A program made the position numbers and the translations under genes. Positions 1 through 5,473 of a stretch of DNA of 6,485 bases are shown here, one piece after another (position 1 is the stretch's first letter; each line of letters starts with the position of its first letter). The stretch comes from CAZQLW01 sp964639875. Its GTDB lineage: Archaea > Nanobdellota > Nanobdellia > Woesearchaeales > GW2011-AR9. The stretch lies in contig CAZXEM010000063.1 in assembly GCA_964639875.1 (NCBI GenBank), forward strand, positions 1-6,485, in the 5' to 3' direction. A model generated the notes under the pieces. The model did not search any database, had not been told where the DNA came from, and saw only the letters and a list, made by a program, of their open reading frames with translations.

Positions 1-2
1 AG

Positions 3-260
3 TATATTGGAAGATTAAAAGATATGATGGAATATTGTTTGGTTGATTCTTGTGTAAAAACCCTTTATGCTGAGTTTGTTAACAATTTAAAATTAAATCC
101 TGCTGAGGAGGAGATATTAAGTTTACATTTTTTCAATCCTTTCGATTTAAATCTTTCCATTTTAGACAATGAGGACCAGAAAAATTTGGAAAACTTACTT
201 TATAAATTTGTTAGTTCAGAATTAAGAAATGATGCGAAAAGAAAGCCAATTATAAGATAA
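3..260 (+). CDS. Unrecognised protein, probably the C-terminal end of a longer gene
   Basis: The reading frame is open from the left edge of the window to a TAA at 258-260, giving about 85 visible residues. The first ATGs in frame are at 24 and 27, but no ribosome binding site or TATA box can be seen in the few bases before them. The gene therefore more likely starts outside the window than at ATG 24. The visible part is mixed acidic/hydrophobic and looks helical, with a Leu/Phe-rich middle and a basic end (KRKP). There are no Cys pairs, nucleotide-binding loops or membrane segments. I do not recognise the family. It lies 53 bases upstream of pth2 on the same strand, and pth2 appears to have its own promoter, so co-transcription is not required. 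A free-standing 78-residue protein from ATG 24 remains possible. Confidence 0.5.
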   Translation, partial: YIGRLKDMMEYCLVDSCVKTLYAEFVNNLKLNPAEEEILSLHFFNPFDLNLSILDNEDQKNLENLLYKFVSSELRNDAKRKPIIR

Positions 261-280
261 ACTAAAAAATTATACCAAAA

Positions 281-309
281 CTAATTTAAACCACAACTAT
301 TTCTTTTTA
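281..309 (+). promoter_or_regulatory. Probable pth2 promoter (TATA-like element, leaderless start)
   Basis: A TTTAAA element at 285-290, preceded by an A-rich stretch that could serve as BRE, lies 24-29 bases before the pth2 ATG at 314. Archaeal transcription usually starts about 26-27 bases after the TATA centre, so the transcript would begin at or next to the ATG. No GGTGA-type ribosome site precedes the ATG, which fits a leaderless message. A CT pair at 297-298 sits at the same offset as the CTC seen in three other promoters here. Confidence 0.5.
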
Positions 310-313
310 ATTT

Positions 314-661
314 ATGACAACGTATAAACAAGTGATTTTAGTAAGGCAAGATCTTAAATTACCAAAAGGAAAATTAGCAGCTCAGGCAGCGCACGCTTCA
401 GTTGATGCTGTCTTGAAGTCAGATTCTAAACTAGTAAAAGCTTGGCGAGATGAAGGAATGGCCAAGATTGTTCTTAAAGTTAAAGATGAGAAAGAACTTA
501 TCAAATACTTCCAATTTGCTAAAGATAGTGATATTACTACTTCTTTGATTACTGATGCCGGGAGAACAGTTATTGCTCCTGGGACAAAGACTTGTGTCGG
601 TATTGGCCCAGATGATGAAGAAAAGATTGATCAGATTACCAGTGAGTTAAGTTTACTTTAA
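314..661 (+). CDS. pth2: Peptidyl-tRNA hydrolase, archaeal/eukaryotic type (Pth2)
   Basis: This enzyme hydrolyses the ester bond of peptidyl-tRNAs that drop off ribosomes, recycling tRNA in the cytoplasm. The 115 residues are the normal length for the family. All its hallmarks are present. The N-terminal strand and loop read KQVILVRQDL with the lysine-rich PKGKLAAQAAHAS segment (residues 17-29). A central VLKV strand lies around 53-56. The C-terminal block has ITDAGRT (79-85), APGTKT (88-93) and GIGP (96-99). The ATG at 314 is chosen because it directly precedes the conserved first strand and lies about 27 bases after a TATA-like element. The gene ends 46 bases before rpl44e, which has its own strong promoter. 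The protein is unrelated to bacterial Pth1. Identification is secure. Confidence 0.97.
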   Translation: MTTYKQVILVRQDLKLPKGKLAAQAAHASVDAVLKSDSKLVKAWRDEGMAKIVLKVKDEKELIKYFQFAKDSDITTSLITDAGRTVIAPGTKTCVGIGPDDEEKIDQITSELSLL

Positions 662-673
662 ATCAATACAAAA

Positions 674-698
674 ACTTTATAAATAGACTCCGTTCTTA
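674..698 (+). promoter_or_regulatory. rpl44e-rps27e promoter (TATA box plus CTCC/TTCTTA element)
   Basis: TTTATAAATA at 676-685 is a near-ideal archaeal TATA box, 23-32 bases upstream of the rpl44e ATG at 708. The expected transcription start falls at or within 2-3 bases of the ATG, so the message should be leaderless; no ribosome site is visible. Downstream of the TATA box are CTCC (688-691) and TTCTTA (693-698), both repeated at matching offsets in the eif2a promoter. Confidence 0.8.
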
Positions 699-707
699 CA
701 CTTCAAG

Positions 708-1016
708 ATGAAACTTCCTAAGACTGGTAAGAGATTATGTAAAACGTGTAAGAAGCATACATTACATAAAGTATCTCAGAATAAAAAGAAAAGTCCTAGT
801 CCACTATCTAAAGGTTCTAAAGTTAGGGCTAAGAAAAGAGGTCAAGCTCAGGGAGTGGGTAATCTAGGAAGATATTCCAAACCTGCAGTTACCAAATTTA
901 AACGGACAGGGGCAAAAAATACTAAAAAAACTGATTTACGTTACGTTTGTTCAGTATGTAAGAAAATGAGTTGTCAAGCTTCAGGAATAAGAGCTAAAAA
1001 GGTGGAATTCGTATAA
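708..1016 (+). CDS. rpl44e: Large ribosomal subunit protein eL42 (L44e)
   Basis: This is a small, very basic 50S protein of the archaeal/eukaryotic type, located near the E site of the large subunit. The 102 residues are slightly longer than typical archaeal members (about 92-96). The N-terminus shows the family signature KLPKTGKRLCKTC with HT and HKV following. A zinc ribbon is formed by Cys11 and Cys14 with Cys81 and Cys84. The C-terminal GIRAKKVEF matches the family ending. The middle (about 25-75) is rich in Lys, Ser and Gly and contains the expected KKS...G and GNLGR-like segments that contact rRNA. Translation probably begins on a leaderless transcript from the TATA box at 676-685. rps27e follows after one base, so the two ribosomal genes form an operon, a pairing common in archaea. 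Confidence 0.96.
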   Translation: MKLPKTGKRLCKTCKKHTLHKVSQNKKKSPSPLSKGSKVRAKKRGQAQGVGNLGRYSKPAVTKFKRTGAKNTKKTDLRYVCSVCKKMSCQASGIRAKKVEFV

Positions 1017-1017
1017 A

Positions 1018-1203
1018 ATGGCAGAAAATATAGGACCTAAAAGTAAATTTATTAAAGTAAGATGTTCTAAATGTAAGAATGAACAAATTATTTTTGGCAA
1101 TGCTAGTACTTTAGTACAATGTTTAGTTTGTAGTAAAGAATTGGCTTATCCTACTGGTGGAAAAGCTAAGATTGCCGCTAGAGTTTTAGAAGTATTAGAA
1201 TAA
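1018..1203 (+). CDS. rps27e: Small ribosomal subunit protein eS27
   Basis: This is a zinc-ribbon protein of the 30S subunit, 61 residues long, the usual archaeal size. The diagnostic pattern is complete: SKFIKVRC near the start, then Cys16-x2-Cys19 and Cys35-x2-Cys38 as the four zinc ligands, and the C-terminal LAYPTGGKAKI block followed by a VLEVLE tail. The ATG at 1018 is one base after the TAA of rpl44e, so it is translated from the same message. A GGTGG at 1001-1005, inside the end of rpl44e, is a possible but distant ribosome site (12-base spacer). Re-initiation by ribosomes finishing rpl44e is equally plausible. The gene is followed by T-runs that probably end the transcript. Confidence 0.97.
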   Translation: MAENIGPKSKFIKVRCSKCKNEQIIFGNASTLVQCLVCSKELAYPTGGKAKIAARVLEVLE

Positions 1204-1210
1204 TTTAAAT

Positions 1211-1244
1211 TGTTTTTATTTCTATTAATTACGCTTATTTTTTT
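1211..1244 (+). terminator. T-rich terminator after rps27e
   Basis: GTTTTTATTT at 1212-1221 and a run of seven T at 1238-1244 follow the rps27e stop. Archaeal RNA polymerase terminates on such non-template T-runs without needing a hairpin, and none is visible. The element separates the rpl44e-rps27e message from the eif2a promoter just downstream. Confidence 0.55.
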
Positions 1245-1253
1245 AACAGCAAA

Positions 1254-1278
1254 CATTTATAAATAAGCTCCCTTCTTA
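1254..1278 (+). promoter_or_regulatory. eif2a-nop10 promoter (TATA box plus CTCC/TTCTTA element)
   Basis: TTTATAAATA at 1256-1265 is identical over ten bases to the rpl44e TATA box and lies 21-30 bases before the ATG at 1286. The expected transcription start coincides with the ATG, so the transcript should be leaderless. CTCC at 1268-1271 and TTCTTA at 1273-1278 repeat the rpl44e elements with the same spacing. Confidence 0.8.
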
Positions 1279-1285
1279 ACAATCT

Positions 1286-2062
1286 ATGTTTTATAAACGT
1301 TCAGGAATGCCGGAAATAGACGAGGTTGTTCTATGTAAAGTTACAAGGATTTTTCCTAATTCAGTCTTTGTTGATATGGTAGAGTATAGTGATTCCGGGA
1401 TGATTCACATTTCAGAAGTATCTCCAGGAAGAATTAGAAACCTGAGAGATTATGTTTCTATCGGAAGACAAATTGTTTGTAAAGTTTTACGAATAGATAG
1501 AGAGAAAGGGCACATTGATTTATCTTTAAGAAGAGTAAACTCTCACCAACGTCAGGAGAAGTTGGAAGAAGTTAAATCTGAAATGAAAGCTGAAAGTATA
1601 GTGAAAACTGTTGCTAAGCGAGTAGATCAAAAAACTTTAGACGTTTACAATATTTTAAGTGAAAAAATCTTTGAAGATTATTCTCACCTTTATTTATGTT
1701 TTAAAGATGTTGTTACTGGAGATGTTGATCTTATTAAGTTAGGTATTGATAAATCAATTGCTCAGGAATTAACAAAAATCATCCTGGATAAATTCAAACC
1801 TGAAAAAATTAGAATTGAAGGAGAAGTTAAACTTAAAACTTATTCTTCTGAAGGTGTTGAAAAAATTAAAAAAACTCTTCAAGATATTGAGAAAATTTCT
1901 CCAACAATTAAATTGTCTTATTTAGGTGCAGGCAGGTACAAACTAATTATTGAAGATGTTGATTACAAACCGGCAGAGAAAAACATTAAACTGATTGAAT
2001 CTCTTGTTGAAAAGTTTGTGGATAAGATTTCTGAAGCAAGTTTTGAAAGAGAGAAAGATTAA
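1286..2062 (+). CDS. eif2a: Translation initiation factor aIF2, alpha subunit
   Basis: This is the alpha subunit of the heterotrimeric factor that brings initiator Met-tRNA to the small ribosomal subunit. The 258 residues match the family length. An S1/OB RNA-binding domain spans about 9-84, with SGMIHISEVS, a conserved GRIRN loop and KGHIDLSLRRV. A helical domain follows at about 88-165. The C-terminal alpha/beta domain at about 170-250, which contacts the gamma subunit, includes IRIEGEVKLKTYSSEGVEKIK and the GAGRYKL strand. Ser46, in the loop after HISEV, aligns with the regulatory Ser51 of human eIF2-alpha; whether it is phosphorylated here is unknown. The ATG at 1286 is fixed by the TATA spacing and by the match of the N-terminus to the family. 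nop10 follows after four bases, an archaeal gene order seen widely. Confidence 0.97.
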   Translation: MFYKRSGMPEIDEVVLCKVTRIFPNSVFVDMVEYSDSGMIHISEVSPGRIRNLRDYVSIGRQIVCKVLRIDREKGHIDLSLRRVNSHQRQEKLEEVKSEMKAESIVKTVAKRVDQKTLDVYNILSEKIFEDYSHLYLCFKDVVTGDVDLIKLGIDKSIAQELTKIILDKFKPEKIRIEGEVKLKTYSSEGVEKIKKTLQDIEKISPTIKLSYLGAGRYKLIIEDVDYKPAEKNIKLIESLVEKFVDKISEASFEREKD

Positions 2063-2066
2063 GAAA

Positions 2067-2243
2067 ATGGCTAAGCATATCCATAAATGTGTTTCTTGTA
2101 ACAATTATACACTTTCTGAAAAATGTAAATGTGGAGAAAAAGCGATAATTCCAAGACCACCAAAATTTTCTTTAGATGATAAATATGTAAGCTTGAAAAG
2201 GAAAGTCAGGAAAGAAGAATTTGAGAAGAAATGTTCGGTTTAG
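2067..2243 (+). CDS. nop10: H/ACA ribonucleoprotein subunit Nop10
   Basis: Nop10 is the small scaffold that binds Cbf5 in H/ACA guide-RNA complexes for rRNA pseudouridylation. The gene encodes 58 residues from the ATG at 2067, four bases after the eif2a stop. An upstream in-frame ATG at 1995 lies inside eif2a and would add a non-conserved 24-residue extension, so it is rejected. Family marks are the N-terminal zinc ribbon with Cys8-x2-Cys11, the YTL at 14-16 and the PRPPKFSLDDKY core that contacts Cbf5, followed by a basic helix. The second half of the zinc ribbon reads Cys20-Lys-Cys22, a Cys-x-Cys in place of the Cys-x2-Cys I recall from other archaeal Nop10s. It is probably translated from the eif2a transcript and is followed by T-rich sequence. 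Confidence 0.94.
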   Translation: MAKHIHKCVSCNNYTLSEKCKCGEKAIIPRPPKFSLDDKYVSLKRKVRKEEFEKKCSV

Positions 2244-2270
2244 TTTTGTTTTAATCCTATTTTAATCCAT
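2244..2270 (+). terminator. T-rich terminator region with an 11-bp tandem repeat
   Basis: The bases after the nop10 stop are T-rich (TTTTGTTTT at 2243-2251) and probably terminate the eif2a-nop10 message. Within this stretch TTTTAATCC occurs twice, at 2249-2257 and 2260-2268, with starts 11 bases apart. The second copy lies just before the next TATA box, so the repeat could serve termination, regulation of the downstream gene, or neither. Confidence 0.4.
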
Positions 2271-2272
2271 AA

Positions 2273-2309
2273 CATTTATTAACAATCTCAACTTTACTTA
2301 AATTGGTGA
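2273..2309 (+). promoter_or_regulatory. Promoter and GGTGA ribosome site of the 2317 operon
   Basis: A TATA-like TTTATTAA at 2275-2282 is followed by CTC at 2287-2289, exactly the offset seen at rpl44e and eif2a, and by TTACTTA at 2294-2300. The expected transcription start is near 2304. GGTGAT at 2305-2310, complementary to the 16S rRNA 3' end, precedes the ATG at 2317 by a seven-base spacer counted from GGTGA. This gives a short-leader message with a ribosome site and fixes the start at 2317. Confidence 0.65.
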
Positions 2310-2316
2310 TGCCCAG

Positions 2317-2589
2317 ATGTCTTTAAAAATAGAACTTCTTAACAAAATTCCTAAACAGCTCAAAGAAGAACCACAACTTCATGCATTACTTGATCATATT
2401 AAACAGAATAACATTGAAACTAAGGAACACTTAGCAGATTATTTGAAAAAAGAAATTGAAATTGTTGAACAATGGTTAAAAGATAATAAGAATCAAGGGA
2501 CAAAGAACATGAAAACTATCCGTAATAAAGTTGTTCATCTGGACCTGTTAAAAAAGTGTTTTAATATTACTCAGGAGTTTTTGTTTTAA
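2317..2589 (+). CDS. Small helical protein with a possible helix-turn-helix
   Basis: I do not recognise this 90-residue protein as a named family. It is predominantly helical and rich in Lys, Glu and Leu, with no membrane segment. Residues about 34-56 fit a helix-turn-helix spacing: T35, LA at 39-40, YL at 42-43, V50 and WL at 53-54 match the usual pattern of LAxxL, a turn, then V and WL. The glycine normal at the turn is replaced by lysine, and the putative recognition helix is rather acidic, so DNA binding is only a suggestion. The start is supported by GGTGA at 2305-2309. The TAA overlaps the next ATG by one base (TAATG), so this gene and the hydrolase are translationally coupled. It could be a local regulator or a partner of the hydrolase; neither is shown. 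Confidence 0.75.
   Translation: MSLKIELLNKIPKQLKEEPQLHALLDHIKQNNIETKEHLADYLKKEIEIVEQWLKDNKNQGTKNMKTIRNKVVHLDLLKKCFNITQEFLF
2574..2577 (+). promoter_or_regulatory. GGAG ribosome site for the hydrolase gene
   Basis: GGAG lies inside the end of the upstream gene, 11 bases before the ATG at 2589, and can pair with the 16S rRNA 3' end. Together with the TAATG junction it supports coupled translation and the choice of 2589 as start. Confidence 0.5.
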
Positions 2590-3443
2590 TGGAAGAGAAA
2601 AATATTCGATCATTTGATTGGACAAAGATTCATTATTTTTATCATCAAGGTAGCAATGACCATACTTTAGTGTTTTTACATGGTGTTGGTGGTAATTGGA
2701 CCGTTTGGAAGAAAGAGATTGCTTATTTCCAAAAAAAAGGTTATTCCACTCTTGCTTTAGATTTACGTGGTCACGGAATGTCTGGAGCACCAAAAACGTT
2801 TAAAAAATATCAATTGTTTCGTTTTACTATGGACGTTTCTCGAATTCTTAAAAAAGAAAAGATAAAAAATTTCTCTTTAGTTGGACATAGTTTGGGTGGA
2901 GCAATAATAATTAATTATTGTATGCGGTACAAAAATAAACAGCCTCATTCATTAGTTTTAATTGAAACTGCTAGTACATATCCATTTAAACACGATCATC
3001 TCTTAAATCATAACCATTATTTGACTCATTTTTTACGTTTTATTTCTGAACATAAACTTACCAAAAAGGAACATTTTTTTCATTTAAAAGATATAGATTT
3101 GTCTTATACCGGGATTAAAGAAAATCTTCATTTAATTTCTCATTTATTACATTTGACTCCTTTAAGAAGTGTAGTCAGATCTTTAGACAATTTAGAAAAA
3201 TACATTTTTAAGAATCAGAAAAGGATTGATTATACTTTGAAACATTTTAATGGTCCAATGTTAGTGATTGGAGGAGAAAAAGATCAAGTTGTTCCCGTGA
3301 AATATTCCAGAATTATTAAAAATCTTAACAAAAAAGCACACTTGAAAATATTAAAAGGAGCACATCATTTGGCTATTGTAAATAATGCTGAGAAAGTTAA
3401 TCATGTTATGGCTAATTTCTTTTCTAATAACATTAAAAAATAG
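2589..3443 (+). CDS. Alpha/beta-hydrolase fold protein
   Basis: This is a 284-residue soluble serine hydrolase of the alpha/beta-hydrolase fold (Abhydrolase_1/6 type). The oxyanion-hole motif is HGVGG at 31-35. Strand 4 and its loop give LDLRGHGMS at 57-65. The nucleophile elbow is GHSLGG at 99-104 with Ser101. The acid is Asp232 in GGEKDQVVP. The catalytic His is probably His260 in GAHH. A lid-like insertion, unusually rich in His and Leu (about 128-200), lies between the nucleophile and the acid. The full triad suggests an active esterase, lipase or related hydrolase. The substrate cannot be read from sequence, and the fold also includes haloperoxidases, thioesterases and C-C hydrolases. 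There is no signal peptide. It is coupled to the upstream small gene, and its 3' end overlaps the convergent PAP2 gene by 11 bases. Confidence 0.92.
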   Translation: MEEKNIRSFDWTKIHYFYHQGSNDHTLVFLHGVGGNWTVWKKEIAYFQKKGYSTLALDLRGHGMSGAPKTFKKYQLFRFTMDVSRILKKEKIKNFSLVGHSLGGAIIINYCMRYKNKQPHSLVLIETASTYPFKHDHLLNHNHYLTHFLRFISEHKLTKKEHFFHLKDIDLSYTGIKENLHLISHLLHLTPLRSVVRSLDNLEKYIFKNQKRIDYTLKHFNGPMLVIGGEKDQVVPVKYSRIIKNLNKKAHLKILKGAHHLAIVNNAEKVNHVMANFFSNNIKK

Positions 3444-3885
3444 TTGTGAGATAAAAAGTAATTATCCCTAATACTACTCCGCCAGTAAGATCTACCCAAT
3501 CATGTTTCTTTAGATGGATTCTAGAATACATTGTGATCAGTGCTATGAAAATAAAAAATAGAGTCATTTGGATTTGTTTGAAATGAAAACTAAAAATCAG
3601 AGCAAGAAAAATCATTCTTGCTGTATGTAAACTGGGAAATGAAGACGCTTCAAGTTTTCCAATATAATTTTTATAATTTTCTTTTTTTGGTCTATTTTTA
3701 AAATAAAATGTTCTAATGGCAACAACACCGACCAAAGTAAAAATTAGTCCAAAAAGTAATCTATAAAAAAGGTTATATTCTTGTAATACTAAAACTAGTA
3801 GTAGAATAAGGCTAGTGATGAAAAAACTTCCTAATGAAGTTATATCTCTAAAATGATATTCTTTAATATTAATTTTTTTTAACAT
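3433..3885 (-). CDS. PAP2-family membrane phosphatase
   Basis: This 150-residue integral membrane protein carries the three acid-phosphatase motifs of the PAP2 superfamily, which removes phosphate from lipid phosphates such as phosphatidate, phosphatidylglycerophosphate or polyprenyl pyrophosphate. Motif 1 is Arg58-x6-Arg65-Pro66, with Arg in place of the usual Lys. Motif 2 is PSLH at 84-87, with Leu for Gly. Motif 3 is SR-x5-H-x3-D (Ser121, Arg122, His128, Asp132) and is complete. Hydrophobic stretches at about 18-35, 41-57, 89-101, 106-120 and 133-149 suggest five membrane helices, with the active site at the membrane face. It lies 12 bases downstream of the adenylating enzyme on the same strand, so the two form an operon. 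No clear ribosome site is visible. The lipid substrate is not known; an archaeal polyprenyl or phospholipid phosphate is the natural guess. Confidence 0.88.
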   Translation of the reverse strand: MLKKINIKEYHFRDITSLGSFFITSLILLLVLVLQEYNLFYRLLFGLIFTLVGVVAIRTFYFKNRPKKENYKNYIGKLEASSFPSLHTARMIFLALIFSFHFKQIQMTLFFIFIALITMYSRIHLKKHDWVDLTGGVVLGIITFYLTTIF

Positions 3886-3897
3886 TTTTTAGTCTTT

Positions 3898-5451
3898 TTA
3901 TTTTTTAAGAATATAAATATTTTTAATTTTTGAATCATCTTTTTTAAATATTTTTTGATCATAAGAATATAAATTAATTTGTGGTTTTAATGTTTTATTT
4001 TTTGTAACTGACTCTTTATAATCAGGGTTGACTTTTAACAAATGGTTTAATATTTTATTAACATATTTATTTCTCAACTTTCTATCTTGTTTATAACGTT
4101 CTTTCAATTCTACATGGACATGAAATTCAATGTCATGGTTTTTGTTATGTTTCTTTTCCATCTTGAACCTGTTTGTTTTCTTTTCAAGTTCATTATCAGT
4201 TAAAATGGCATCTTCAATTTGGTCAGGAAAAACATTAGCACCGTCAAAACTTAAAGTTCCGTCACTTCTCCCAAAAATGCAGAGGAAAGGCAATTTTAAA
4301 ATATTTTTAATCTCTTTTTTAGTAGTAGAATAATTTTTTAGATATTCTGGTTCATGTTTTTTAATTATGTTTAATAATTCTTTGAATGAAAATTTTCTTC
4401 CTTCATCATGTAAATTATATTTTATTTTTGGTGAGATTGCATACTTATCAAGGACAGTAATTTCAAATTCTTTTTTGTTTCCTGGCCCGTCAATTTCCCT
4501 AATATAATGCATGGTGGGATTATATTGAAAAATCATTGGTAAATCTTCATGACCAAAAAGTTCTTCTTTCAATTTGTTATTTTTAGCTACTAGTTCCCTA
4601 ATAAAAAAACTGAAAGGCGTTTCAAATCCAACACCAATGTCAATGTCCGATGCCCCATACGAAGAGACTACTTTTGCTCCTTTTCTTAATTTATTTTTCA
4701 TGTAATGGACCCATTCTAGAGTTACTCCTTCTCCACCAGTAACTAAATCGATTTTATAATTTTTCCATTTGATTTTCTTTGTATAGTTATCAATCAAATT
4801 TTTGATAAAAGGTGGATAACCACTAATTAAGTAATTTCTTTTATTGCCAAACATTTTTAGTGTTTTAACAACATCTTCTGGATCTGTAGCAGTATTTTTT
4901 ACTAAAGATAAACGTTCCATGGCAGTACAAAACTTTATTCCTGTTGCCCATGGCCCCGTTGACCAAGCACTAAGGACCATGAAATCTTTTTTATCTCCTT
5001 CAAAAACATAATTGAATTCAAACTGAATCGCTTTAAAAATATGTGTCTCTTCACTAAAAGAGTGCACCCAGTTAGTTGCTACTCCTGATGTGCCGCCACT
5101 TTCATCAACGTTACCTAATTTTGGTAAGTGTCCTTCTCGGCAACGTTTTTCAAAAGAAAATTTTTTAATATAATTGTTTTTGTCTGTTGCGGGTATTAAT
5201 TGGTTAAATTTTTTTACTGAATTAATTTTTTCAAAGTTTATCCTTTTTCTTTTAAGAAATGAAGCATATGCTGGCGTATCATTTGCTGTTTTTTTAAAAA
5301 TTGCTAACGCTTTCTTCTTAGAAATTTCTTCAAGAACGTCAGGATTAGTTTTTGTAATGAACATTTTTGTTCTAGAATAATCTGCTAATAAAAAATCTTC
5401 AAATCTCTGTAAGATTTTTACAGGAGTTAATTTAGTAATGCTTTTTAACAT
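3898..5451 (-). CDS. PaaK/CapK-like adenylate-forming enzyme (acyl-CoA ligase family)
   Basis: This 517-residue member of the ANL superfamily resembles phenylacetate-CoA ligase and CapK-like proteins. These activate a carboxylate as an acyl-adenylate and usually pass it to CoA. The N-terminal helical part includes TPAY (59-62), IPATDKNNY (86-94) and a Cys-containing segment typical of the family. The ATP-binding loop is ESGGTSG at 117-123. A central block has TGGEG (238-242) and the adenine-binding SSYGASD (263-269). The ribose-binding Asp is probably Asp349 in NLHDEGR. The hinge motif is GRSDG at 394-398, followed by FDGANVFPDQIED. Near the C-terminus KPQI and Ser-Lys508-Ile resemble the catalytic-lysine region. 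It is longer than PaaK (about 430-440), with extra Lys-rich sequence after 420. The substrate is unknown. A TATA box lies about 29 bases before the ATG. The PAP2 gene follows after 12 bases. Confidence 0.85.
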   Translation of the reverse strand: MLKSITKLTPVKILQRFEDFLLADYSRTKMFITKTNPDVLEEISKKKALAIFKKTANDTPAYASFLKRKRINFEKINSVKKFNQLIPATDKNNYIKKFSFEKRCREGHLPKLGNVDESGGTSGVATNWVHSFSEETHIFKAIQFEFNYVFEGDKKDFMVLSAWSTGPWATGIKFCTAMERLSLVKNTATDPEDVVKTLKMFGNKRNYLISGYPPFIKNLIDNYTKKIKWKNYKIDLVTGGEGVTLEWVHYMKNKLRKGAKVVSSYGASDIDIGVGFETPFSFFIRELVAKNNKLKEELFGHEDLPMIFQYNPTMHYIREIDGPGNKKEFEITVLDKYAISPKIKYNLHDEGRKFSFKELLNIIKKHEPEYLKNYSTTKKEIKNILKLPFLCIFGRSDGTLSFDGANVFPDQIEDAILTDNELEKKTNRFKMEKKHNKNHDIEFHVHVELKERYKQDRKLRNKYVNKILNHLLKVNPDYKESVTKNKTLKPQINLYSYDQKIFKKDDSKIKNIYILKK

Positions 5452-5473
5452 CTTTTTCTTTTTCCTTTTGTTT

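Noticed and set aside
1995..2066. N-terminal extension of Nop10 from the ATG at 1995.
   Set aside because: It lies inside eif2a in another frame and adds residues absent from the family. The ATG at 2067 gives the normal Nop10 start.
2548..2793. Minus-strand open frame of 81 residues.
   Set aside because: It lies antisense to the hydrolase start, whose conserved HGVGG and LDLRGHG motifs explain the sequence. It has no recognisable motif of its own.
4130..4333. Plus-strand open frame of 67 residues, Phe/Ser/Leu-rich.
   Set aside because: It is antisense to the C-terminal part of the adenylating enzyme. Its hydrophobic character is the mirror of Lys/Glu-rich codons on the other strand.
5174..5380. 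Plus-strand open frame of 68 residues resembling a membrane segment.
   Set aside because: It is antisense to the N-terminal helical part of the adenylating enzyme, with no promoter or ribosome site.
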